Shown in pieces: positions 1-6,806 of a stretch of DNA of 8,192 bases. The notes under the pieces are model-generated. The model was not told where the DNA came from, searched no databases, and saw only the letters and a list, made by a program, of their open reading frames with translations. Position numbers and translations under genes: made by a program. The DNA comes from an uncultured Clostridia bacterium (GTDB lineage: Bacteria > Bacillota > Clostridia > Christensenellales > UBA1242), in contig CAMPBB010000023.1 of NCBI GenBank assembly GCA_946635125.1, positions 1-8,192 on the forward strand, given 5' to 3'. Each line of letters begins with the position of its first letter. Position 1 is the first letter of the stretch.

Positions 1-17
1 TTTATTTAAATAAACAA

Positions 18-1697
18 TTAAAAACTTCTTGTGATTTCATCAACAACAGTTGTGATGGCATCTTCAGCACCTTCTTTAACGCCTTTAAGTGCGCCAGAAA
101 CTGAATCAATAATGCTGTGAATTAAGTCTTGTTTGTCTCCAGTTGGAGCATAGTCTGCACCCAAAACCATGTCTGCTTGGCTTCCCAAAGCGTTTGTTTG
201 AGTGTCTAGGCCAAGAGTTGTTTGTTGAAGAGTTGCAATTTGTTGATTTGTGTTTTCTTGAATTTCTGCAATTTGTTGGTCATAATTTGCTTGAAGGGTG
301 TCGATGTTGTTAATGTAACCTTTAATTTGATTAACATATTGTTGGTCCATTTTGTCAAAACATTCATCAAGTGCTTCGTTGTTCTTTCTAATGTTTGTTT
401 CAAGGTTGATGTAGTCTTTGTAGTCTTGGCTTGACTGAATGTCTGCAACAAGGTTTCCAATGTTTGTTCCCTCTTGGTTGTAAACAGGGAAATATGCTTC
501 AACGAACTCTTTTGAAACGCCTTCTGGCAAGTTTTCTTCGTCAAAAACATAGTGACCATTTTGATATGAAACATTCCAACTTAAATACTGTCTGATTTCA
601 GCATCTTTTGTGTAATCTATTGTAACGCCAAAATCGTTGTAAACATCTTGAACAGATTGAGGAAGCCTTCTTGAAAATTCGCCATTAAATCTCTCATAAA
701 TTCCGTCCATATTTTTTGATTCATAGAATTCTTTGCATCTAACCAAAAATGCAACTCTGCTTTCAAGAGGTTCACCATTTGTGTTCAAAACTCTACTCAC
801 ATCATTAACTGATGCCAAAATGCTGTCTTCTTTGTAACCTGAATTTTGGCAAGCCAAGTCAATTGCTTTGTAAGTATCCAAAATTTGTTGGTCAGTTGAT
901 GTTTTTAATGAATTAACTTGTGCCTGACCTGCTGCTTGAATGTTTAAAATGTTTTGTTGATAATCAGTTGACTTAATCATTGCTTGGAATTCTGGGGTTG
1001 TTGGGTCAACATTTCCAGCATAACTTTGGTTAGCGTTTGCTTGAACATTATAAGAATTAACAAGAGAACCAGCATAGTCGCTTGCTTCCATTGCGTCTTT
1101 TCCGCTTGTTTTTCCACCATTACCGCCAAGCATTCCGCTCATAACAGCATAGCCAGCAACTCCAGCAGCACCCAAAGCTCCAACAATGATTGCTGCACTT
1201 TTTCCAGAAATTGCACCTTTTTTGTCTGGCTTAATTTTTCCTTGTTCATCATAAAGTTTAACAGCAGCAAGACTAACAGACACTAACTCTTGAACGCTAT
1301 AGCGTCTTGAAATCACAGCACTTTGAGTTAAAAGTGGGGCAATCTGCTCTTTTTGTTCTTTTGTTAATGTTTTATCGTTTAATTTTTTACCATTTAAGAT
1401 TTTTGCTATTTTTGCTCTAATTGGAGAAAGTTCTTGACCTTTTAACGCACGGATTTGGTCAATTTTGTTAAAGTCACTTAAAAGGCTTGATGATTTAATT
1501 TCGCCGTTTGTTTTTTGTTCAACAAAATCTGCGGTTTTTTGCCTTGTTTCTTCCAAATTTTCTCTATATTCAACATTTTTCTTGTGGTCGTGTTCCATTT
1601 TCTTGGTTTTTGCAACATGCATTGCAAGTCCAACTGGGTGCACAAGAATTGGTGTTTTTTGTTTTTTGTTTTCTGTTTGTTTCTTTTCCATAAACAT
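18..1697 (-). CDS. Unrecognised single-pass membrane protein with Gln/Asn-rich coiled-coil tail (559 aa)
   Basis: I do not recognise this protein or any catalytic motif in it. Residues 1-160 are basic and hydrophilic (many Lys, Glu and Gln), with no signal peptide. One hydrophobic, small-residue-rich segment lies at about 167-190 (Ala/Gly/Val/Ile/Met), followed by a Gly/Ser linker. The positive-inside rule predicts a cytoplasmic head and an external tail of about 365 residues. The tail has a helical Gln/Asn-rich stretch (about 240-280), a mixed aromatic globular-looking region (about 285-430), a likely coiled coil (about 430-495, with repeated QQI/LQ patterns) and a C-terminal amphipathic segment (about 522-559). 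Cysteines are few (283, 321, 446). A strong promoter and an AAGGAG site precede it. Asn and Asp codons are mostly AAC and GAC, as in the housekeeping genes nearby, which suggests a resident and well-expressed gene. The start may be Met1 or Met3. Its role is unknown; a cell-envelope or surface-scaffold function is only a guess. Confidence 0.85.
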   Translation of the reverse strand: MFMEKKQTENKKQKTPILVHPVGLAMHVAKTKKMEHDHKKNVEYRENLEETRQKTADFVEQKTNGEIKSSSLLSDFNKIDQIRALKGQELSPIRAKIAKILNGKKLNDKTLTKEQKEQIAPLLTQSAVISRRYSVQELVSVSLAAVKLYDEQGKIKPDKKGAISGKSAAIIVGALGAAGVAGYAVMSGMLGGNGGKTSGKDAMEASDYAGSLVNSYNVQANANQSYAGNVDPTTPEFQAMIKSTDYQQNILNIQAAGQAQVNSLKTSTDQQILDTYKAIDLACQNSGYKEDSILASVNDVSRVLNTNGEPLESRVAFLVRCKEFYESKNMDGIYERFNGEFSRRLPQSVQDVYNDFGVTIDYTKDAEIRQYLSWNVSYQNGHYVFDEENLPEGVSKEFVEAYFPVYNQEGTNIGNLVADIQSSQDYKDYINLETNIRKNNEALDECFDKMDQQYVNQIKGYINNIDTLQANYDQQIAEIQENTNQQIATLQQTTLGLDTQTNALGSQADMVLGADYAPTGDKQDLIHSIIDSVSGALKGVKEGAEDAITTVVDEITRSF

Positions 1698-1701
1698 AAC
1701 A

Positions 1702-1707
1702 CTCCTT
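1702..1707 (-). promoter_or_regulatory. Ribosome binding site AAGGAG for the 559-aa gene
   Basis: On the minus strand AAGGAG lies 4 bases before the first ATG (1697-1695) and 10 bases before a second in-frame ATG (1691-1689). Neither spacing is ideal, so the protein may start MFMEKK or MEKK. The true start could be either. Confidence 0.7.
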
Positions 1708-1722
1708 TTTTAAATCACGATA

Positions 1723-1751
1723 ATTATAACACCACAAAGCACAAAAGTCAA
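1723..1751 (-). promoter_or_regulatory. Strong sigma-A-type promoter for the 559-aa gene
   Basis: Read on the minus strand, TTGACT (1751-1746) is followed after exactly 17 bases by TATAAT (1728-1723). A TG one base upstream of the -10 makes it an extended -10 promoter. Transcription should begin near 1716, giving a leader of about 20 bases that contains the ribosome binding site. There is no room for a riboswitch or attenuator. Confidence 0.8.
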
Positions 1752-1837
1752 TATTTTTTGTTTTTTCAAAATGTTGACAATAGTTTAACAAAAAAGGGCA
1801 TAAAATAGGCAATTATTCGATTAAAGTAAAAAATCAC

Positions 1838-1866
1838 TTGAAATATTTTTCTAATTGGGGTATAAT
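1838..1866 (+). promoter_or_regulatory. Sigma-A-type promoter of the aspS operon
   Basis: TTGAAA (1838-1843), a 17-base spacer and a perfect TATAAT (1861-1866). The start site should be near 1873, leaving a leader of about 29 bases with AGGAG at 1887-1891, 10 bases before the ATG. The leader is too short for a T-box, which commonly controls aminoacyl-tRNA synthetase genes in Bacillota. Regulation at this promoter is therefore probably constitutive or by growth rate. Confidence 0.8.
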
Positions 1867-1901
1867 GGTGTGTAAACGATATTCATAGGAGATTAAAAAA
1901 G

Positions 1902-3647
1902 ATGGCAAACACATATAGAACGCATCAATGTGGAGAAATCACAAAAGAATTTATTGGAAAAACAGTAAAGGTGGCTGGTTGGGTTCACTCAATTCGTGAC
2001 CACGGTGGAATAACATTTATTGACCTTAGAGAACAAAGCGGAATTGTTCAAATTGTTGTAAGCGATGACAAAATGCTTGCAAAGGTTTCAAGAGAAGCTG
2101 TTATTTCTGTTGAAGGAGAAGTTAGGGCAAGAGGTGAAGAAAATGTTAACTTAAAGCTCAAAACTGGAGAAATTGAAATTGTTGCAAAAACACTCAATGT
2201 TTTGGGTGCGGTTTTTGCACCTCTTCCTTTTGAAGTTGGTGACAGCAAAAATGTTAGAGAAGATGTTAGACTTAAATATAGATATTTGGACATGCGTGAC
2301 CCACAACTTTTTAACAACATAATTTTTAGAAGCCAAGTTATTGACTTTATGCGTGCTGAAATGAAAAAGATGGGCTTTTTGGAAATTAACACACCAATAA
2401 TCACAGCATCAAGCCCAGAAGGAGCAAGAGACTTCATTATTCCAGCTAGGCAACACCCAGGAAAGTTTTATGCTCTTCCACAATCACCACAAGTTTTCAA
2501 ACAACTTTTAATGGTTGGTGGATTTGAAAAATATTTCCAAATTGCACCATGTTTTCGTGATGAAGACGCTCGTGCAGACCGTGCGGCTGGTGAATTTTAT
2601 CAACTAGACATGGAAATGGCATTTTCAACACAAGAAGATTGGTTTGAAGTTGGTGAAAAACTATACACAAACATTTTCAAACACTTTTCAACAAAAGAAA
2701 TTTCGAAAGCCCCATTTAGAAGAATTCCATATAACGAAAGTTTGGAAAAATATGGAACAGACAAGCCAGACCTTCGAAACCCACTTATAATTTGTGATGT
2801 GACAAGCATTTTTGAAAAAACAAACTTTAATGCTTTTAAAGGAAGCACAGTTAAAGCAATTTGTGTTGAAAACCTTGCTGGACAACCAAGGTCATTTTAT
2901 GACAACTTAACAACCTTTATGGTAAACAATGGTTCAAAAGGCCTTGCTTGGATTAAGGTTGAAGAGGGATTGGAGTTTAACAGCCCAATTGCAAAGTTTT
3001 TAAGTGACGAAGAAAAACAAGGGCTCATAAAAGCACTTGACGCAAAAGTTGGTTCAAGCATCTTCATGCTTGCGGGCAAAAAAGCTTTAACAACAAAACT
3101 TGCTGGAGTTTTAAGAAAAGAACTTGGTGAAAGACTTAACCTTTGTGATAAAAACAGATATGAATTCTGTTGGATTACTGATTTCCCACTTTATGAACTT
3201 GATGATGAAGGAAAACTTGATTTTGCAGACAACCCATTTTCACAACCAAAGGGTGGAATGGATGCTTTTAAAAATGACCCACTTTCAATCCAAGCAGACC
3301 AATGGGATTTGGTGTGCAACGGTTATGAACTTGCAAGTGGTGCGGTTAGAAACCACGACTGCAATGTTATGGAAAAAATGTTTGAAATTGTTGGATATGG
3401 CGCTGATGTTGTTAGAGCAAAATTCGGTGCACTTTATGATGCATTTAAATACGGAGCTCCACCACACGCTGGAATGGCACCAGGAATTGACCGAACACTT
3501 ATGCTTCTTCTTGACCAAAACACAATCCGTGATGTTATTCCGTTCCCACTAAACAAGTCTGCTTACGACCCACTAATGAACGCTCCAAGCACAGTTACAC
3601 AAAAACAACTTGAAGAAGTTCACATTAAAATTGACATAAAAGAGTAA
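1902..3647 (+). CDS. aspS: Aspartyl-tRNA synthetase (bacterial type, 581 aa)
   Basis: Class IIb synthetase that charges tRNA-Asp with aspartate in the cytoplasm, using ATP. It is full length for the bacterial type. An N-terminal OB-fold anticodon-binding domain (about 15-110, with RDHGG at 32-36) precedes the catalytic core. Motif 1 covers about 140-165 and QSPQ is at 194-197. Motif 2, at 218-236, contains FRDEDARADR and then GEFYQLD. The bacteria-specific GAD insertion spans about 295-400. Motif 3 is at 519-534 and includes the GIDR arginine (531). The variant ARADR..GEFYQLD, in place of the usual LRADRQPEFTQ, is one I associate with alphaproteobacterial AspRS. The histidine of RDHGG is the form I recall from non-discriminating enzymes that also charge tRNA-Asn. 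The start is set by AGGAG at 1887-1891. It is first in an apparent operon; the ABC-F gene starts 19 bases after its stop. Confidence 0.97.
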   Translation: MANTYRTHQCGEITKEFIGKTVKVAGWVHSIRDHGGITFIDLREQSGIVQIVVSDDKMLAKVSREAVISVEGEVRARGEENVNLKLKTGEIEIVAKTLNVLGAVFAPLPFEVGDSKNVREDVRLKYRYLDMRDPQLFNNIIFRSQVIDFMRAEMKKMGFLEINTPIITASSPEGARDFIIPARQHPGKFYALPQSPQVFKQLLMVGGFEKYFQIAPCFRDEDARADRAAGEFYQLDMEMAFSTQEDWFEVGEKLYTNIFKHFSTKEISKAPFRRIPYNESLEKYGTDKPDLRNPLIICDVTSIFEKTNFNAFKGSTVKAICVENLAGQPRSFYDNLTTFMVNNGSKGLAWIKVEEGLEFNSPIAKFLSDEEKQGLIKALDAKVGSSIFMLAGKKALTTKLAGVLRKELGERLNLCDKNRYEFCWITDFPLYELDDEGKLDFADNPFSQPKGGMDAFKNDPLSIQADQWDLVCNGYELASGAVRNHDCNVMEKMFEIVGYGADVVRAKFGALYDAFKYGAPPHAGMAPGIDRTLMLLLDQNTIRDVIPFPLNKSAYDPLMNAPSTVTQKQLEEVHIKIDIKE

Positions 3648-3666
3648 AAACAATTAAGGAGAAGTT

Positions 3667-5250
3667 ATGATAACCGTCACCGACCTTGAATTATCTTTTG
3701 GGGGCGACCCATTATTTAAAGATGTTAACCTAAAATTCACGCCAGGCAATTGCTATGGCGTTATTGGCGCAAACGGTGCGGGAAAATCAACATTTCTAAA
3801 ACTATTGTCTGGTGATTTGGAAGCCAGCAAAGGCTCAATTGAAATTCCAGAAAAAGAAAGAATGTCTGTTTTAAAGCAAGACCACTTCCAGTTTGATGAG
3901 TTTTCTGTTATGGACACTGTTATAATGGGTAACAAAAAACTTTATGACATAATGAAAGAAAAAGAAGCTCTTTATTTAAAACCAGACTTTTCGGAAGAAG
4001 ACGGAAACAGGGCAGCCATTTTGGAAGCAGAATTTGCAGAAATGGGTGGATGGGATGCTGAAAGTGATGCAGCAAAACTTTTGAATGGATTAGACATAAG
4101 TGACAAATATCACTATGAAATCATGGGAACACTCAATGGTTCCATAAAGGTTAAGGTTATGTTGGCGCAAGCCCTTTTTGGAAATCCCGACATTTTGCTT
4201 TTAGACGAACCAACAAACCACATGGACGAAAAAAGCATTCATTGGCTTGAAGACTTCTTGCTTGACTATCCAGGAACTGTTATTGTTGTGTCTCACGACC
4301 GCCACTTTTTGAACACTGTTTGCACTCACACTGTTGATGTTGACTATGGAAAAATAAAAATGTGGATGGGAAACTATGACTTTTGGTATGAGTCAAGCCA
4401 GCTTATGTTAAAACTAACAAAACAAGCAAACCTTCAAAAAGAGAAAAGAATTGAAGAACTCAAAGCATTCATTAGAAGGTTTGGAGCAAACAAATCAATG
4501 GCAAGGCAAGCAACAAGCAGAAAAAAGATGCTTGAAAAGATTGAGATAGAAGACATGCCAGCATCAAACAGAAAATATCCTTACATAAATTTTAAGTTTG
4601 AAAAAGAACTTGGAAAAGATGTTTTGGAACTCGACAGAGTTAGCCTTATGTTTGATGGCAAAAAACTTTTGGACAACATTTCTTTTAGAATTAACCAAGA
4701 AGACAAAGTTGCAATTTTAAGTGACAACGAAAACTCTGTGACGATGCTTTTTAAACTTATGGCAGGAGAAATGATGCCAGACAGCGGAAACATTAAGTGG
4801 GGAAAATCCACAAAGGTTAGTTATCTTCCAAAAGACCAAGCACCATTTTTTCAAACAGACACCAAAATTGTTGATTGGCTTAGGGAATTTTCACAAGAAA
4901 AAGATAACACTTTCTTGCGTGGCTTTTTGGGAAGAATGCTATTTTCTGGTGATGACGCAAACAAACCAGTTAATGTTTTAAGCGGTGGAGAAAAAGTTCG
5001 ATGCATGATGGCAAAACTGATGGTTGAGGGCGGAAATGTTTTAATGCTTGACCAGCCAACAAACCACTTAGACCTAGAAAGCATAACAGCCTTAAATGAA
5101 GGAATGAAAGATTTTAAGGGTGCAATGATGTTTTCTTCACATGACCACGAACTTTTGCAAAGTGTTGCAAACAGAATTTTTGTTATAAAAGATGGAAAAC
5201 TTTTTGACTATATGTGTGACTATGAAACATATCTTGAAAAAAGAAGTTAA
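3667..5250 (+). CDS. ABC-F family ribosome-associated ATPase, YbiT/YkpA-like, with one degenerate ATP site (527 aa)
   Basis: Soluble protein with two fused ABC ATPase domains and no membrane segments. The family binds the ribosomal E site and either helps stalled ribosomes or protects against antibiotics. NBD1 has an intact Walker A (G34-T42, Lys40), Walker B LLLDEPTNH (177-185, Glu181) and switch His210. Its signature is LNGS (156-159) rather than LSGG. The charged interdomain linker, which in this family faces P-site tRNA, spans about 246-300. NBD2 keeps the signature LSGGE (438-442) and switch His492. Its Walker A position reads SDNENSVTM (352-360), with Val358 where the lysine should be. 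Walker B reads LDQPTNH, with Gln463 in place of the catalytic Glu. The length is normal and the frame is uninterrupted, so this is not a decaying gene. AAGGAG at 3656-3661, 5 bases before the ATG, fixes the start. It lies between aspS and cysS, which supports a translation role. The exact ABC-F subfamily is not certain. Confidence 0.93.
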   Translation: MITVTDLELSFGGDPLFKDVNLKFTPGNCYGVIGANGAGKSTFLKLLSGDLEASKGSIEIPEKERMSVLKQDHFQFDEFSVMDTVIMGNKKLYDIMKEKEALYLKPDFSEEDGNRAAILEAEFAEMGGWDAESDAAKLLNGLDISDKYHYEIMGTLNGSIKVKVMLAQALFGNPDILLLDEPTNHMDEKSIHWLEDFLLDYPGTVIVVSHDRHFLNTVCTHTVDVDYGKIKMWMGNYDFWYESSQLMLKLTKQANLQKEKRIEELKAFIRRFGANKSMARQATSRKKMLEKIEIEDMPASNRKYPYINFKFEKELGKDVLELDRVSLMFDGKKLLDNISFRINQEDKVAILSDNENSVTMLFKLMAGEMMPDSGNIKWGKSTKVSYLPKDQAPFFQTDTKIVDWLREFSQEKDNTFLRGFLGRMLFSGDDANKPVNVLSGGEKVRCMMAKLMVEGGNVLMLDQPTNHLDLESITALNEGMKDFKGAMMFSSHDHELLQSVANRIFVIKDGKLFDYMCDYETYLEKRS

Positions 5251-5292
5251 CAAAATAAAAAAAGTTTAAATATAATTTATTGAGGTAAAAAT

Positions 5293-6732
5293 ATGAAAAT
5301 ATACAACACCTTATCAAACCAAAAAGAAGAATTTGTTCCAATAAACAAAGATAAGATCACAATGTATGTTTGTGGAATAACAGTTTATGCACCAATTCAT
5401 TTGGGGCACATTAGAACATATATTGCCTATGATGTTATGGTTGAATATTTTGAAAAGTTTAAGAACAAAAAAGTTTTCTATGTTCGAAACATAACTGATG
5501 TTGGCTCTGTTGTTGGAGATGCTGATGAGGGAGAAGACAAAATTGAAATAAAGGCAAACGAGCAAAATCTTCACCCACTTGAACTTGTTGACCAAAACAT
5601 AAAAGGAGTTTGGGAAGGGCTTGATGCAGTTAGATGTCGACGCCCAAACATTTCTCCAAGAGCAACTGGTCACATTGTTGAAATTATTGAAGCCGTTCAA
5701 GAAATGATTAAAAAAGGCTTTGCTTATGAACTTGACGGGAATGTGTATTTGGATGTTTCAAAGATTAAAAATTATGGAATTTTGAGCGGAAACACTGTTG
5801 AAAAACTTTCTGCTGGGGCAAGAATTGAATGTGACCAAAGAAAACACACACCTTATGATTTTGCTGTTTGGAAAAAGGCACAAGACAAAAGTGTTTTAAA
5901 ATGGAACAGCCCATGGGGGCTTGGCTATCCAGGATGGCACATTGAGTGTTCTGTTATGAGTCAAAAATATTTGGGCAAAACTTTTGATATTCATGGTGGT
6001 GGAAGAGAACTTCAATTCCCACATCACGAAAACGAAATTGCACAAAGTGAAGCTTTGGGCTATGGAATTCCAGCACACTTTTTTGTTCACACAGGAATGC
6101 TTAACGCAGAAGACGGAACAAAGATGAGTAAATCCAAGGGAAACTATATAACAGTTAGTGATGCTTTAAAAACTTATGGTCCACAAAAACTAAGGTGGCT
6201 TTGTGCTTTCTCACATTACAGAAGCCCACTTGCCTTTTCAAAGCAACTTTTTGCTTCAATTGATGGTGAGTGCAAAAAACTTGAAAACTTTTTAAACAAC
6301 TTAAAAGAAAAAGCAGGAAATGTTTATAGCAAAAATTTGCACGAACTTTTGGTTGATTTTGAAAAGAAATTTGAAGAGCAAATGGATGATGATTTCAATT
6401 GTCCAAATGCGTTAACTGAAATTTATATTTTTGTGAAAAAGGCAAATGAAGAGATTTCAAAGAATAGTTTTGATGCAAAAAATGTTCAAGAAATTTTGAA
6501 TTTTTTTGAAAAAATTGATTCAGTTTTCAAAGTTTTTGATTTTTTGCATAAAAAAGAAGAAAAAACTTCACAAATAGATGAAGAACAAATTCAAAAATTA
6601 ATTGATGAAAGAAACAAATTTAGGGCAGAAAAAAATTATCAAAAGGCAGATGAAATAAAAAAGCAAATTTTGTCTTTTGGTGTTGAATTAACAGATAATA
6701 AAGATGAAAAAAAAACTTTTAAAATAAAATAA
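5293..6732 (+). CDS. cysS: Cysteinyl-tRNA synthetase (479 aa)
   Basis: Class Ia synthetase that attaches cysteine to tRNA-Cys in the cytoplasm. The Rossmann catalytic core carries the HIGH-equivalent HLGH at 36-39 and KMSKS at 277-281. The four zinc ligands that recognise the cysteine thiol are all present: Cys27, Cys219 (in GWHIEC), His244 and Glu248 (in FPHHENE). The region from about 335 to the end is the helical DALR-type and C-terminal tRNA-binding part and is rich in Lys and Glu. Length is slightly above the E. coli enzyme (about 461). GAGGT at 5282-5286 lies 6 bases before the ATG. The gap after the ABC-F stop is 42 bases with no hairpin, so co-transcription from the aspS promoter is likely. 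Codon use changes abruptly near 6310: Asn is AAC 16 and AAT 3 before that point, and AAC 1 and AAT 10 after it. No functional residue is missing. Confidence 0.97.
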   Translation: MKIYNTLSNQKEEFVPINKDKITMYVCGITVYAPIHLGHIRTYIAYDVMVEYFEKFKNKKVFYVRNITDVGSVVGDADEGEDKIEIKANEQNLHPLELVDQNIKGVWEGLDAVRCRRPNISPRATGHIVEIIEAVQEMIKKGFAYELDGNVYLDVSKIKNYGILSGNTVEKLSAGARIECDQRKHTPYDFAVWKKAQDKSVLKWNSPWGLGYPGWHIECSVMSQKYLGKTFDIHGGGRELQFPHHENEIAQSEALGYGIPAHFFVHTGMLNAEDGTKMSKSKGNYITVSDALKTYGPQKLRWLCAFSHYRSPLAFSKQLFASIDGECKKLENFLNNLKEKAGNVYSKNLHELLVDFEKKFEEQMDDDFNCPNALTEIYIFVKKANEEISKNSFDAKNVQEILNFFEKIDSVFKVFDFLHKKEEKTSQIDEEQIQKLIDERNKFRAEKNYQKADEIKKQILSFGVELTDNKDEKKTFKIK

Positions 6733-6772
6733 AAAAAGATAATTAAAAGATTTGATTTAATTATCTTTTTTT
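6733..6772 (+). terminator. Intrinsic terminator after cysS
   Basis: A perfect 15-bp inverted repeat (6733-6747 with 6756-6770) surrounds an 8-base loop and ends in a T run to 6772. It begins right after the cysS stop. The stem has only one G-C pair, so it may be leaky. The A run on the left could also let it work in the opposite direction, although no convergent gene is present. Confidence 0.7.
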
Positions 6773-6780
6773 GTTAAACT
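6752..6780 (+). promoter_or_regulatory. Probable promoter of the SLOG-family gene, overlapping the cysS terminator
   Basis: TTGATT (6752-6757), a 17-base spacer and TAAACT (6775-6780), with TG at 6772-6773 giving an extended -10. A start near 6787 would leave a leader of about 20 bases holding the GGGAG ribosome binding site. The -35 sits in the loop and 3' arm of the upstream terminator. The -10 matches the consensus only partly. Confidence 0.45.
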
Positions 6781-6795
6781 TAAATGAGAAAAAGT

Positions 6796-6800
6796 GGGAG
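6796..6800 (+). promoter_or_regulatory. Ribosome binding site GGGAG that fixes the SLOG-gene start
   Basis: GGGAG lies 6 bases before the ATG at 6807. It decides against the upstream in-frame TTG at 6771, which falls inside the terminator T run and has no ribosome binding site. Confidence 0.75.
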
Positions 6801-6806
6801 AAAAAA

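Noticed and set aside
222..1713. Several plus-strand open frames opposite the 559-aa gene
   Set aside because: They are antisense frames kept open by the biased codons of the real gene, with no ribosome binding sites or recognisable protein features.
1774..1779. Perfect TTGACA on the plus strand as another -35 box
   Set aside because: No acceptable -10 lies 16-18 bases downstream; the nearest, TAAAAT at 1801, is 21 bases away.
2048..5084. Minus-strand open frames opposite aspS and the ABC-F gene
   Set aside because: Short, Ser/Phe-rich antisense frames inside confidently assigned genes; no independent signals.
3667..5250. ABC-F gene as a pseudogene because of its lost motifs
   Set aside because: Frame and length are intact, all other motifs are preserved, codon use is strong, and the losses are confined to one composite ATP site, which points to function rather than decay.
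5271..5276. TATAAT upstream of cysS as a separate promoter
   Set aside because: No -35 at a workable distance, and the start site would fall on the ribosome binding site at 5282-5286.
6771..6806. TTG start adding 12 residues to the SLOG-family protein
   Set aside because: It lies in the terminator T run, has no ribosome binding site, and the ATG at 6807 has GGGAG at good spacing.
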